The position numbers were made by a program, and so were the translations under genes. The notes below the pieces were generated by a model that worked only from the letters and a program-made list of their open reading frames with translations, made no database searches and was not told where the DNA came from. 64,000 nt of DNA from Maridesulfovibrio hydrothermalis AM13 = DSM 14728 (GTDB lineage: Bacteria; Desulfobacterota; Desulfovibrionia; Desulfovibrionales; Desulfovibrionaceae): positions 62,001 through 126,000 of the forward strand of contig NC_020055.1 of the NCBI RefSeq assembly GCF_000331025.1. The letters run 5' to 3'. Below are positions 27,844-36,634 of this stretch, piece after piece; the first letter of the stretch is position 1; each line of letters opens with the position of its first letter.

Positions 27844-29412
27844 CTATTTCTTCTTTTTTGCGCCTGCGTATTTTTTTACGTCAATATTATATTTTTTGAC
27901 TTTGTAGTTCACAATACGGTAGCTGACCCGCAGATCTCTGGCAGCCTGAAGCATGTTGCCTCTTGCTTTTTTCAGCGAATCTACAAGTAGTTCCTGCTCA
28001 AACTTTGCAACTGCTTCACCAAATGACAGGGAGGTGTCAGTGGCGGTTGATTCTGCCGTCTGCAAGGTCGGAGGCAGATGGTAAGTCCTGATGACTTCCT
28101 CCTCGCAGATGAGAACCGCACGTTCGAGGCAGTTCTTAAGCTCACGCACGTTTCCAGGCCAGTGGTACTGGGTGAAAAGGTCAATGGCGGGGCTGGAAAT
28201 TCTTTTGATCGATTTTTCGTATTCACTGGCAAAGCTTTCCAGAAACTGTTCAGCCAATGGGAGTATGTCTTCACGGCGTTCGCGAAGAGGCGGAATAAAA
28301 ATGGGGAAAACATTGATGCGATAAAACAGGTCTTCCCGAAATCTGCCTTCACGAAGCAGTGTTTCAAGAGGCTGGTGCGTAGCGCAGATAAGGCGGACAT
28401 CAACAGCAATGGGCTGTTCGGAGCCGACTCGCTGGATCTCTTTTTCCTGAATAGCACGCAGCACCTTAGCCTGTGCATCCAGAGAAAGTTCGCCTATCTC
28501 ATCAAGGAACAGAGTTCCGTTGTTGGCTACTTCAAAAAGACCGCGCTTGTTTTGGTAAGCACCGGTGAATGCGCCTTTCTGGTGACCAAAAAGTTCGCTT
28601 TCAACAAGTTCGGCCGGCAAAGCAGCGCAGTTGAGTTTTACCAGCGGTTTATCACGTCTGGGGCTACAGGCGTGGATGGCTTCGGCAAGGAGCTCTTTAC
28701 CTGTACCTGATTCACCGCGCAGCAAAGCAGTTGCGCGGCTGGGGCCGACCTGTCGAGCCTGTCTGAGCACCTGTTTCATGCTTTTAGAGGTCGCAACAAA
28801 GTCTGCTGGCGGGGCTGCATCTACTCCGCCCGGGATCATTCCTTGCGAAAGCATCTGGGCCTGCATGGACATTTCTTCCTGCAGGCGGGAAACCTGATTG
28901 GAAATGAGAGCTGCTACAACTTCCAGAAACTGCATATGTTCCAGAAGGTTATCCATAGGCAGAATCGGGGAGTCTACGCTAAGTGTTCCGAGTACTTCCT
29001 GCTTTTCATCAGAGGTCGCGCTTTTGACGGGAACGCAGATGAAAGACAAGGTATTCAATTCTTCTTCAGATCTGTTGAAAGCCTTGTTCAGCAATTCAGT
29101 ATCTTCGGACATTCTGGGAATGACAACAGATTTACCTGTCTCGTAAACTCTGCCGACAACACCTTTACCCGGTGAATAAGTGGCTGAATAATCTTTAGCA
29201 GGGCTGTGGGTGATCGAAAGTTTCAGCTTTTCCGATTCCGGGTCCATAATTGCCAGAAATGCGCGCTGGAAGTGGAGATCTTTGGACAGAATTTCAAGAA
29301 TAGAATTGAGGCTCGGCTCCAGATCATTATGGGGAGCTACAGAATCAAGAATTTCATTCAAGGTTGAAAGATAAATATTGTCCACTCGTTCGTGCTGTCC
29401 GTTCATACTCAT
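27844..29412 (-). CDS. GAF / AAA+ / Fis-type sigma-54-dependent activator (NifA-like layout)
   Basis: 522 residues. GAF domain at about 20-175, linker, AAA+ domain with Walker A GESGTGKE (233-240), the sigma-54 contact loop GAFTGA (280-285), LFLDEIGELSLDAQ (Walker B) and the Arg-finger region FREDLFYRINVFPI. A C-terminal Fis-like helix-turn-helix (ARGNMLQAARDLRVSYRIVN) is followed by a Lys-rich tail. It should activate sigma-54 promoters in response to a small ligand or redox signal. It lies between kor and ior; regulation of either is a guess, since I found no clear -24/-12 element at those operons. Confidence 0.93.
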   Translation of the reverse strand: MSMNGQHERVDNIYLSTLNEILDSVAPHNDLEPSLNSILEILSKDLHFQRAFLAIMDPESEKLKLSITHSPAKDYSATYSPGKGVVGRVYETGKSVVIPRMSEDTELLNKAFNRSEEELNTLSFICVPVKSATSDEKQEVLGTLSVDSPILPMDNLLEHMQFLEVVAALISNQVSRLQEEMSMQAQMLSQGMIPGGVDAAPPADFVATSKSMKQVLRQARQVGPSRATALLRGESGTGKELLAEAIHACSPRRDKPLVKLNCAALPAELVESELFGHQKGAFTGAYQNKRGLFEVANNGTLFLDEIGELSLDAQAKVLRAIQEKEIQRVGSEQPIAVDVRLICATHQPLETLLREGRFREDLFYRINVFPIFIPPLRERREDILPLAEQFLESFASEYEKSIKRISSPAIDLFTQYHWPGNVRELKNCLERAVLICEEEVIRTYHLPPTLQTAESTATDTSLSFGEAVAKFEQELLVDSLKKARGNMLQAARDLRVSYRIVNYKVKKYNIDVKKYAGAKKKK

Positions 29413-29559
29413 GTTGTTACTCGTGCCGTCCAGGCTGTTTTTAGATTTCAGCTTTTGCGAACCGCCAGCAATTTAAATGCGGTTCGTGGTTCCGGCCTAA
29501 AATTTCTTGGTGCGCTTTTGAGGATCTTGACCATTTAGTTACAGTCGAAAGATCTGAAA

Positions 29560-29594
29560 TGTCAGCAGCCGCATACTGCATACAGCTGCTGACA
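29560..29594 (-). terminator. Possible terminator after iorB
   Basis: Perfect 10-bp stem TGTCAGCAGC / GCTGCTGACA (29560-29569 with 29585-29594) just past the iorB stop on the minus strand; only a short T-stretch follows. Confidence 0.5.
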
Positions 29595-29604
29595 GATTGT
29601 TCAT

Positions 29605-30192
29605 TTAAGATACAGCCTTAACTCCAAGCTCCAGAGCTTTGAGGTTGATATCCGCAATTTTCGGTTTCATGGCTGACTTGATAGTCGTGGCCAGTTCAGC
29701 CGGTTTCAGCGGTACACATCCTGTGGCGCAAAGAGCTGCGAGCAGGGCAATATTTCCGCTTTGTACAGCTCCGGCTTCAAGGCCGAGAGACTGACAAGGC
29801 AGGTAGTATGCCTTGCCCGCACAGGCGTTAATCTTCTCCTTGATGGTTTCAAGGGGAGTGTTTTCAGCTTTGCCTGTACAGACGCTAAGGGGAGGAATGT
29901 ATTCAGTGCTGGAAAGGACAATTCCTCCCGGTTTCAGATAGGGCAGTGCACGCAGGGTTTCCAGAGGCTCAAAGCCGAGGATTACATCTGCTTCGCCATG
30001 TCCGATCTTGGGCGAGGCCATTCCGATGAGCAGAGCTGACTCTACAACACCGCCGCGCTGGGCCATTCCGTGAATTTCACCGGCAGTTACGTCAATGCCG
30101 CAGTCAAGAATTGCCTGTGCAAGGAGGTTGGTGGCTGTCAGGGTTCCCTGTCCGCCGACCCCGGTCATGAATATACGCAATCTGGTACTCAT
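29605..30192 (-). CDS. iorB: Indolepyruvate:ferredoxin oxidoreductase subunit beta
   Basis: 195 residues, POR gamma-type fold: MTGVGGQGTLTATNLLAQA, GEIHGMAQRGGVVESALLIG and the closing NLKALELGVKA. It works with IorA to oxidise aryl-pyruvates (from Trp, Phe and Tyr transamination) to aryl-acetyl-CoA, reducing ferredoxin. Its ATG overlaps the iorA stop (TAATG), with AAAGGAG upstream. Confidence 0.93.
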   Translation of the reverse strand: MSTRLRIFMTGVGGQGTLTATNLLAQAILDCGIDVTAGEIHGMAQRGGVVESALLIGMASPKIGHGEADVILGFEPLETLRALPYLKPGGIVLSSTEYIPPLSVCTGKAENTPLETIKEKINACAGKAYYLPCQSLGLEAGAVQSGNIALLAALCATGCVPLKPAELATTIKSAMKPKIADINLKALELGVKAVS

Positions 30193-32036
30193 TAGCTGCT
30201 CCTTTTCCGGGCTTTAATATCTTTGGTGAGTTGCAGGCAGAGCATACAACCGGAACAAAGAATTTCGTTAACTCGGATGCCTTCCTCGGTTTTTTCAAAC
30301 GCAGGGCAGGCAAGCTCTTCCATAACGCGAACCACATCTTCAGTCTGGTTCTCGACATAAGCTGTGCGGCCGGGTTTTTTACCCAGAGTGCGGCGTGCGA
30401 AGAGCGGGCAGGGATCTTTGGCAATGAGAACCCTCACGCCGCTGATAGCCTTAAGCTCTTCAAGAGCTTTTGTGGTAGCCTTCAGATTGAGAGGGCTGAC
30501 GGTACGGATTTCACTGACTCCGCAACCTTTGACGATGCTTTCAATGTCAACCTGAGCTGGATTAGCCCCCAGCATTGTGGTTTCAACACCCGGGTGGGGC
30601 TGATGGCCTGTCATGGCGGTGGTTGAGTTATCGAGGATAACCAGAAGGATATTGTGCTGGTTGAAAACCGCATTGATCAGTCCGGTAATACCGGAGTGGA
30701 AGAATGTGGAGTCTCCGATGAATCCGATAACGGTCTGGCCTGATGCCTTGGATGCTCCTGAACCGGCAGAGATGGATGATCCCATGCAGAACAGGAAGTC
30801 CGCCGCATTGAGCGGAGGCAGGATACCGAGTGTGTAACACCCGATATCGGAGGAACAGATCGCGTCAGGGCCGAAAACTTTTTTCACTGCGTAGTAAGCT
30901 GCGCGGTGGGTACAGCCTGCGCAAAGGTTCGGCGGTCTCATCGGCAGACCTTCCTCAGCTTCACAACAGTTTACTGCCTCTGCTTCAAGCCCGAGAGCCT
31001 CGCGGATTACAGCAGTTACATTCAGTGTAGAATATTCACCGTTGAGCGGCAGGTGTTTGTTATCCTTGCCGATGACTTCAACAGTAATAGAGTTCTTTTG
31101 AGCAAGAACTCTGATTTCATTTTCAATGAAAGGCTCAAGTTCTTCAAGGATGATGACTTTATCCACAGAAGTAATGAAGTCAGTGACCATTTTGGTGGGC
31201 ATAGGAAAGGTGAAGCCCAGCTCAAGAACTTTGAATTTGTCAGTAAGGCCGCTGTCAGCCAGAGCGTCAATCAGGTACGCCCGGCAGATTCCGGAAGCTA
31301 CAATACCGATTTTTCCATTGCCGGAAATCTTATTGTACTCTGACTTTTCAGCCATTTCACGCAGTTCTTCAAGCTTGGCAAGAAGGTCCACATGCATTCT
31401 GCGGGCAAATGCCGGAATGGGAACAAACTGAGCGGGATTCTTTTTGAATCCGGCTACCGGAGGAAGTTTGACTATTTCGCCGTATTCGACCGGACCGCGC
31501 AGATGGTTTACTCTGGTAGTTGTTCTGAGCAGGAAAGGAGCAGAAGTTTCCCGGGACATGTTAAGAGCGTCGCGGGTCATATCTTTTGCTTCCTGAGCAG
31601 TCGCAGGTTCCATGCAGGGCATACCTGCAAGGCGTGCGTAGTAGCGGTTATCCTGTTCATTCTGACTGGAGTGACAACCTGGGTCATCAGCAGAAAGCAG
31701 AACCATACCGCCGGGAGTGCCTACATAAGCAAGGGTCATGAGCGGGTCAGCAGCAACGTTGACACCGACATGCTTCATGGTGGTTAAGGTCATGGCGCCG
31801 GATACAGCAGCTCCGCCGCCGACTTCCAGTGCAACTTTTTCGTTGACAGAATATTCAAAAGTGAAATCGCCTTCAGGGGACAGGCGGAAAAATGTGTCCG
31901 GAACTTCTGAGGAAGGGGTTCCGGGGTAACACGTCACCATCTGGACTCCGGCTTCAATAGCACCTCTGACAATGGCTTCATTGCCGAGAAGTAACTTTTT
32001 CATGCCCGGATTGTCCGCGAGAAGTGGGTGAGCCAT
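30192..32036 (-). CDS. iorA: Indolepyruvate:ferredoxin oxidoreductase subunit alpha
   Basis: About 614 residues from the ATG at 32036, chosen because AGGAG lies 7 nt upstream; an in-frame ATG at 32057 has no such site. Domains: POR_N (LLGNEAIVRGAIEAGVQ, YPGTPSSEVPD), a transketolase-C-like middle, and a TPP domain (CAGCTHRAAYYAVKK, SSDIGCYTLG, GDSTFFHSGITGL). The C-terminal ferredoxin-like part is short: CSGCMLCLQL is present, but the fourth Cys-Pro of that cluster and two Cys of the usual first cluster are absent, so it may bind one incomplete cluster or none. It acts in aromatic amino acid degradation. Confidence 0.93.
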   Translation of the reverse strand: MAHPLLADNPGMKKLLLGNEAIVRGAIEAGVQMVTCYPGTPSSEVPDTFFRLSPEGDFTFEYSVNEKVALEVGGGAAVSGAMTLTTMKHVGVNVAADPLMTLAYVGTPGGMVLLSADDPGCHSSQNEQDNRYYARLAGMPCMEPATAQEAKDMTRDALNMSRETSAPFLLRTTTRVNHLRGPVEYGEIVKLPPVAGFKKNPAQFVPIPAFARRMHVDLLAKLEELREMAEKSEYNKISGNGKIGIVASGICRAYLIDALADSGLTDKFKVLELGFTFPMPTKMVTDFITSVDKVIILEELEPFIENEIRVLAQKNSITVEVIGKDNKHLPLNGEYSTLNVTAVIREALGLEAEAVNCCEAEEGLPMRPPNLCAGCTHRAAYYAVKKVFGPDAICSSDIGCYTLGILPPLNAADFLFCMGSSISAGSGASKASGQTVIGFIGDSTFFHSGITGLINAVFNQHNILLVILDNSTTAMTGHQPHPGVETTMLGANPAQVDIESIVKGCGVSEIRTVSPLNLKATTKALEELKAISGVRVLIAKDPCPLFARRTLGKKPGRTAYVENQTEDVVRVMEELACPAFEKTEEGIRVNEILCSGCMLCLQLTKDIKARKRSS

Positions 32037-32185
32037 GAATGCGCTCCTATAGGTCATGAGGTTAACAGGATGTTCACAAGCGCACGATTTGTTCAGCGAA
32101 GTAAGTAACGTAAATTATGTTAAATCTTTCGGTCTGTTCATTCGTACACTTATGATCAGTCTGTATTTATCTATAACAAACTTAT

Positions 32186-32839
32186 TTAGAGCTTGGCCTT
32201 GAGTTCTTTGATCTTTCCTTCAAGGTACATTCTTTCGTTCGGGTTGCTGGCAAGCAGTCCCTGATAAGCCTGTACAGCCATCTGGATGTTGCCGGACTTT
32301 TCAGCCGCTTCAGCAAGCATTCTATTGATGGATGGAGCAAATGCAGCTCCGGTTTTGTTTTTGAGTGTCTGTAGAACTGTTACAGCTTCAGCAGATTTGT
32401 CAGCAAGCATCAGACATTTTGCTTTTCCCAGTTCAGCAACAGGTGTCAGTGAATTGTTATCTTTGGCTATGTCAGCCCATGCTGCTTCGGCTTTAACGTA
32501 GTCGGCTGCGTCCATCCATGCTTTAGCAAGGGCAAGCTGTACAGCCGGTTTCATTTCAGCCGGGACGCTTTTTTCAAATGCAGCCAGCTCTTGAGCTTGT
32601 TTTGCTCCGCTGTATTTGATCAGGATAACTCCAAGCTCATTTTGTGCTTTAAGCTGTTTTTGCTGATTCATGTACTGCATACCGGAGTACACGCCGGCAA
32701 TTACAATAATTGCAGCAATCCCGGCCGCGATCATCTTTCCATTTTTGAGGAGATAGTCGAGAAGAGGGTGGATGCTGTCGGGTGTAGATTCGTGAACCTG
32801 GTCTAAAACGTCTTGTGTGGAATTTTTGTTTTCTTCCAT
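32186..32839 (-). CDS. Membrane-anchored tetratricopeptide-like protein (YfgM type)
   Basis: 217 residues: an acidic N-terminus, one transmembrane helix (about 35-53, AAGIAAIIVIAGVYSGMQYM), then Ala-rich helical repeats of TPR type (AWADIAKDNNSLTPVAELGKAKC, YQGLLASNPNERMYLEGK). The topology matches the YfgM/TPR_21 family, which in E. coli associates with the SecYEG translocon and periplasmic chaperones. Same role here is inference. Single-gene unit divergent from proA. Confidence 0.7.
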   Translation of the reverse strand: MEENKNSTQDVLDQVHESTPDSIHPLLDYLLKNGKMIAAGIAAIIVIAGVYSGMQYMNQQKQLKAQNELGVILIKYSGAKQAQELAAFEKSVPAEMKPAVQLALAKAWMDAADYVKAEAAWADIAKDNNSLTPVAELGKAKCLMLADKSAEAVTVLQTLKNKTGAAFAPSINRMLAEAAEKSGNIQMAVQAYQGLLASNPNERMYLEGKIKELKAKL

Positions 32840-33155
32840 TTAAAGGAAAGCCTCCATGAAAATTGATGGATTTTGCACTAAGTTGAAGTGCGCTATATAA
32901 AGCAGTCTCACAAAAAGGTCAAAAGTCAAAAATAAAAGTAAGGTGTTGTAAAGTCAGGATAAATGCCAAAGTGCTTGAAAAAGATTACAAAAAAAGAAAA
33001 AATTAATTCATATATTTTTCAACAAATGCACCAAGCTGTCGGTGACAGTCGTAATTGTTAGTTGACTTTTTTGCAATATCCTTAGTAGCCAAATTGTATC
33101 AACCAATGGAAAAAACATATTTCAGTTAATATATTATGTGTTGAGGTAGATTAAA
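32840..33155. other. Divergent promoter region between the TPR gene and proA
   Basis: About 315 bp, strongly AT-rich, with no reading frame. It has a perfect-looking TTGACT at about 33062 but no well-spaced -10 I would defend. A small inverted element GCTGTCGGTGACAGTC lies near 33034-33049. Confidence 0.5.
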
Positions 33156-34415
33156 ATGAGTTTTTCAGAAGCAATGAAAAAGGTTGGCGTCAAAGCCAAA
33201 GAGGCTTCACGCAAGATGTCGTGTGCTGAAGGCACCGCTAGGAATGCCGCAATTATTGAATTGGCAAATCTGCTTGAGCAGGAAAAAGAATTTATTTTTG
33301 CAGAGAACCGCAAGGATCTTGATGCAGCAAATGAAAGAGGACTTGATCAGGCTCGTTTGCAGCGTCTTGAAATTACCCCAGCAGTCCTTGAATATATGAT
33401 TCAGGGGTGTAATGAAGTTGCCGGACAGACTGACCCCGTGGGTGGAATTGAAAAGTTGGAAAGACGGTCCAACGGTATGATGGTCGGCAAGATGCGCATT
33501 CCACTGGGCGTGATCATGATGATTTTCGAGTCACGTCCGAACGTTACTATCGATGCTGCGGTACTTTGTCTCAAAGCAGGCAATTCCGTTGTGCTGCGCG
33601 GTGGATCAGAGGCTATTCATTCTAATCTTGCTCTTGCATCATTGCTTCATAAAGCTCTTGAGAAAGCCGGACTTCCTGCCCAGGCTGTTCAGGTTGTATC
33701 AGTGACTGACCGTGAAGCTGTCAGCGAACTGCTCAAACTTGACGAATATATTGATGTCGTCATTCCCCGTGGCGGCGAAGGTCTTATTCGCGCCGTAGTG
33801 GAGCAGGCAACGATGCCTGTTCTTAAGCATTACAAAGGTGTTTGTCATATCTTTGTTGATAAGTTCGCCGAGATTCCGCAATCGGTTGATATTGTCAAAA
33901 ATGCCAAGACCCAGAAGCCCGGGGTTTGCAATGCTCTTGAGTGTCTCCTTGTTCATGAGGATATTGCCAGCGAATTTCTGCCTGCGCTCGGCACAATTTT
34001 AAGAGCCTGCGGGGTGACCATGAAAGGCTGTCCCCGCGCGATGCCTTTACTTGGTAAAACCGCTGTGGCGGCTGACTTTGATGACTGGGGGCAGGAGTTT
34101 CTTGATCTCACTTTAGCTGTGAAAGTTGTCAGCGGTCAGAACGAAGCTCAAGATCACATTGCCCGCTACGGTTCAAATCATACCGAAGTTATTCTGACTA
34201 AAGATCATGGCCGCGCTATGCGTTTTATCCGCGAAGTTGATGCTTCTTTGGTCGGGGTCAATGCTTCAACCAGATTCAACGATGGCGGGCAGCTGGGGCT
34301 GGGAGCAGAAATAGGAATATCCACTTCCAAACTGCATTCATACGGTCCTATGGGGGCCACTGAACTGACCAGCACTAAATTTGTGCTGCTCGGTGACTGG
34401 CAGGTCCGTAACTAG
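33156..34415 (+). CDS. proA: Gamma-glutamyl phosphate reductase
   Basis: 419 residues, normal length. It reduces gamma-glutamyl phosphate to glutamate-5-semialdehyde with NADPH, the second step of proline synthesis. Aldehyde-dehydrogenase-like fold with IPLGVIMMIFESRPNVTIDAA, GNSVVLRGGSEAIHSN, the catalytic Cys in KTQKPGVCNALECLLVH, and NASTRFNDGGQLGLGAEIGIS. GAGGT precedes the ATG. proB is not adjacent. A terminator follows. Confidence 0.96.
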   Translation: MSFSEAMKKVGVKAKEASRKMSCAEGTARNAAIIELANLLEQEKEFIFAENRKDLDAANERGLDQARLQRLEITPAVLEYMIQGCNEVAGQTDPVGGIEKLERRSNGMMVGKMRIPLGVIMMIFESRPNVTIDAAVLCLKAGNSVVLRGGSEAIHSNLALASLLHKALEKAGLPAQAVQVVSVTDREAVSELLKLDEYIDVVIPRGGEGLIRAVVEQATMPVLKHYKGVCHIFVDKFAEIPQSVDIVKNAKTQKPGVCNALECLLVHEDIASEFLPALGTILRACGVTMKGCPRAMPLLGKTAVAADFDDWGQEFLDLTLAVKVVSGQNEAQDHIARYGSNHTEVILTKDHGRAMRFIREVDASLVGVNASTRFNDGGQLGLGAEIGISTSKLHSYGPMGATELTSTKFVLLGDWQVRN

Positions 34416-34446
34416 GGCGTAATTTGTTTTTACCAAAGTAAATTTA

Positions 34447-34483
34447 TCCCGGCGATTGTTTAAGCTTTCGCCGGGACTTTTTT
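34447..34483 (+). terminator. Intrinsic terminator after proA
   Basis: TCCCGGCGA (34447-34455) with TCGCCGGGA (34468-34476), then CTTTTTT. Confidence 0.85.
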
Positions 34484-34550
34484 ACCTTTTTTGATTGCCG
34501 GAAACGAGTTTATCCATAAAGCGCACAGCGCACTTTGAAATAAGGTTTTT

Positions 34551-35207
34551 ATGAAAATCGGTTTATTTGGCGGTAGTTTTAATCCTGTCCACTCTACACA
34601 TATCGATGTTGCCAAGGCGGTGATGAATCGTCTGGGGCTTGATATGGTCCTGCTTGTGCCTGCTGGTAATCCATATCATAAGGGGCTTGAGCAGATGCTT
34701 TCTGCGGAAATGCGTTATGAGTTAACTCTTGAGGCTGTGCGAGATGAAGAAGGGCTTGAAGCAAGTGATATTGATATGCTTGCTGAAGGTCCGACCTATA
34801 CTGTGCGGACTTTGACCGAGGCGGCCCGTCGTTATCCGGATGCGCAGCTTTTTTTTATGATGGGACAGGATGCTTTTGAATCTTTTGATAAGTGGAAAGA
34901 CTGGCAGAAAATTCCACAACTTGCTAATATTGTTGCTGTTAGTCGCGCAGGAAGCGACCACGGGGAAATGGCGGAGCGGCTTAAAAAGATATTTCAGAGG
35001 GTGGAAGCTACAGGGGAAAACGTCTGGAAAATCGAAGGTGGCAAATCTGTTTACATTATCGGTGATTTTGATTTTGTAATCAGTTCAACTCTGGTGCGGG
35101 AGGCTTGGGAAAAGGGAGAGGACATTTCCAAATATGTTCCGCAGGCCGTTGCAGACTATATAGTGAAGCATAATGAAGAAATAAAAAGAAACTGGACTGG
35201 GGCATAG
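34551..35207 (+). CDS. nadD: Nicotinate-nucleotide adenylyltransferase
   Basis: 218 residues. It transfers AMP from ATP to nicotinate mononucleotide in NAD synthesis. Nucleotidyltransferase fold: GLFGGSFNPVHSTH (about 4-17), where the second His of the HxGH motif is kept but the Gly is Thr; FFMMGQDAFESFDKWKDW; and the C-terminal ISSTLVRE variant of the ISSTxIR motif. Length and motif order match NadD rather than CoaD. It ends 4 bp from the convergent glycosyltransferase gene. Confidence 0.93.
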   Translation: MKIGLFGGSFNPVHSTHIDVAKAVMNRLGLDMVLLVPAGNPYHKGLEQMLSAEMRYELTLEAVRDEEGLEASDIDMLAEGPTYTVRTLTEAARRYPDAQLFFMMGQDAFESFDKWKDWQKIPQLANIVAVSRAGSDHGEMAERLKKIFQRVEATGENVWKIEGGKSVYIIGDFDFVISSTLVREAWEKGEDISKYVPQAVADYIVKHNEEIKRNWTGA

Positions 35208-35211
35208 TTTT

Positions 35212-36222
35212 TTATAGAGTTAAAATTTTTTTCAGCACTTCTTCGGGTTTGATTCTCCGCAAACATTCCTGTTCTTTTTTACAGTTGCTTTTTCCATGCA
35301 GCGAGCAGGGACGGCAATCCATATCAGATTCCAGAACAACATCTTTGGGGCCGGCCGGATAGAATCCCCATGCCTTGGACGTAGGGCCGAACATGGCAAT
35401 GACCGGTGTCTGTACTCCTGCGGCAAGGTGCATTGGACCAGAATCTCCGCTGACCAGTAATTCAGCTTTGCTCAGCAGCGCGCAGGTTTCCCTCAGCGAG
35501 AGCTGGTTGGTGAAGTTACATTCCTGTTTTGTTGCTTCAAAAATACTATCGTCTTTACCTATTATGATCCATTTTATGTTGTTTTGGTCCAGCAGTGTGA
35601 TTAATTTACTCCAGTATTCACGGGGCCAGGCTTTATCCGGATGAGTTGCGTAGGGGTGCAGGGCGACAAATTTTTTGCTCAGATTATGTTCGTCTATCAG
35701 TAGTTGCGCGCAGTCAATTTCTGAGTCAGTAAGAAAAATGTGCGGCAAGAGCTTGTCGGCCGAGGGTGTGGTTGCCTCAAGTGCTGCAGAGTAGCGTTCG
35801 GTTACCCTCTTTCCTGATAATATTTTTTCAAGCCTGACAGAACGGGTAAGTTTGAATATTCTCCGTTCCATAGAAAATTTTTTATACTTTGAAATTTTAC
35901 CTTTCCATCTTGCAGCAAGGATCATGGAGCGCAAAGTTGCGTGCAGATCAATCAACTCACATCCTTCATACTCTTTTGCAATTTCACCAGATTTTTTAAT
36001 CCATGCCAAATCACCAAGGTCTTTTTTGTCGAGCCTGATGATATTTTTAATGTGAGGATTATTTTCTAAAATGGCTGCATTGCTTCTTTTAGTAATGACA
36101 GTAAACGTATAGCCGAATTTATCCGCCCAATATTGAATGACTCCGGTGGTCAGAACCACATCACCAAGTGCGCTCAGCCTGAATATAACTTTATGTTTGT
36201 TGTTATCAATCATTGCGCGCAT
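35212..36222 (-). CDS. Glycosyltransferase family 9 (heptosyltransferase-like)
   Basis: 336 residues with GT-B layout. The N-terminal FRLSALGDVVLTTGVIQYW is the ADP-heptose:LPS heptosyltransferase signature, and SGDSGPMHLAAGVQTPVIAMFGPT is the donor-binding motif of GT9. It should add a heptose or similar sugar to the lipopolysaccharide core at the inner face of the inner membrane. A C-terminal Cys cluster (DCRPCSLHGKSNCKKEQEC) occurs in many GT9 members. An alternative ATG lies three codons downstream of the chosen start. The stop lies 4 bp from nadD with no terminator between. Confidence 0.9.
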   Translation of the reverse strand: MRAMIDNNKHKVIFRLSALGDVVLTTGVIQYWADKFGYTFTVITKRSNAAILENNPHIKNIIRLDKKDLGDLAWIKKSGEIAKEYEGCELIDLHATLRSMILAARWKGKISKYKKFSMERRIFKLTRSVRLEKILSGKRVTERYSAALEATTPSADKLLPHIFLTDSEIDCAQLLIDEHNLSKKFVALHPYATHPDKAWPREYWSKLITLLDQNNIKWIIIGKDDSIFEATKQECNFTNQLSLRETCALLSKAELLVSGDSGPMHLAAGVQTPVIAMFGPTSKAWGFYPAGPKDVVLESDMDCRPCSLHGKSNCKKEQECLRRIKPEEVLKKILTL

Positions 36223-36381
36223 ATTCTAATTGCGAACCGTAAAGAGTCAATGTAAATTTTATCTCCGTTTTTGGGTGCAAAATGTGCAATTCTTTAAAAA
36301 AACTATGCAGCTAACTGTTTGAACTCTTGCATAATTTATATTTACATTTTAATTTGAACTGAACTTGTAGGGAATTAGGAT

Positions 36382-36485
36382 AATGCTTCCTATTTCAGTT
36401 GCACCCCTATCTGCCTTCTGATAATGATCCTATTATCAAAGTTGTTGCGGGGTGGTGCTTTTAGGGGCCGCCCTGAAACAGCATT
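36382..36485 (+). ncRNA. Candidate structured RNA upstream of the CNNM/CBS gene
   Basis: Nested complementary segments: AATGCT (36382-36387) with AGCATT (36480-36485); TTTCAG (36393-36398) with CTGAAA (36473-36478); GCAC+CCC (36401-36407) with GGG...GTGC (36450-36458); and an apical perfect hairpin TGATAAT / ATTATCA (36419-36425 with 36432-36438). This makes one long interrupted rod, as in 6S-type RNAs or a riboswitch, but no known consensus was recognised. Strand is assumed from the downstream gene. Confidence 0.35.
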
Positions 36486-36584
36486 CACTTCATTACTGCA
36501 TAAAGCCGGAAACCCGCATACGTGAAGTATGTATCATTCCTGCCTTTCTCATGGTATCCCGTGTCTTATTATATTGGGAACGGA

Positions 36585-36604
36585 CCGATTAATCGGGGTT
36601 TTGA
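36585..36604 (+). repeat. Palindrome ahead of the CNNM/CBS gene
   Basis: CCGATTAATCGG, a 12-bp perfect palindrome, followed by GGTTTT. It could be a weak terminator for the preceding RNA candidate or an operator. Confidence 0.35.
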
Positions 36605-36634
36605 AGTGTTTAAGTAACCTTAACAAAAAAATTA

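Noticed and set aside
36506-36535. Cobalamin riboswitch B12-box (AAGCCGGAAACCCGC)
   Set aside because: Only a partial match; the GCCACTG core and the expected upstream stems are absent, and the downstream gene is not cobalamin-related.
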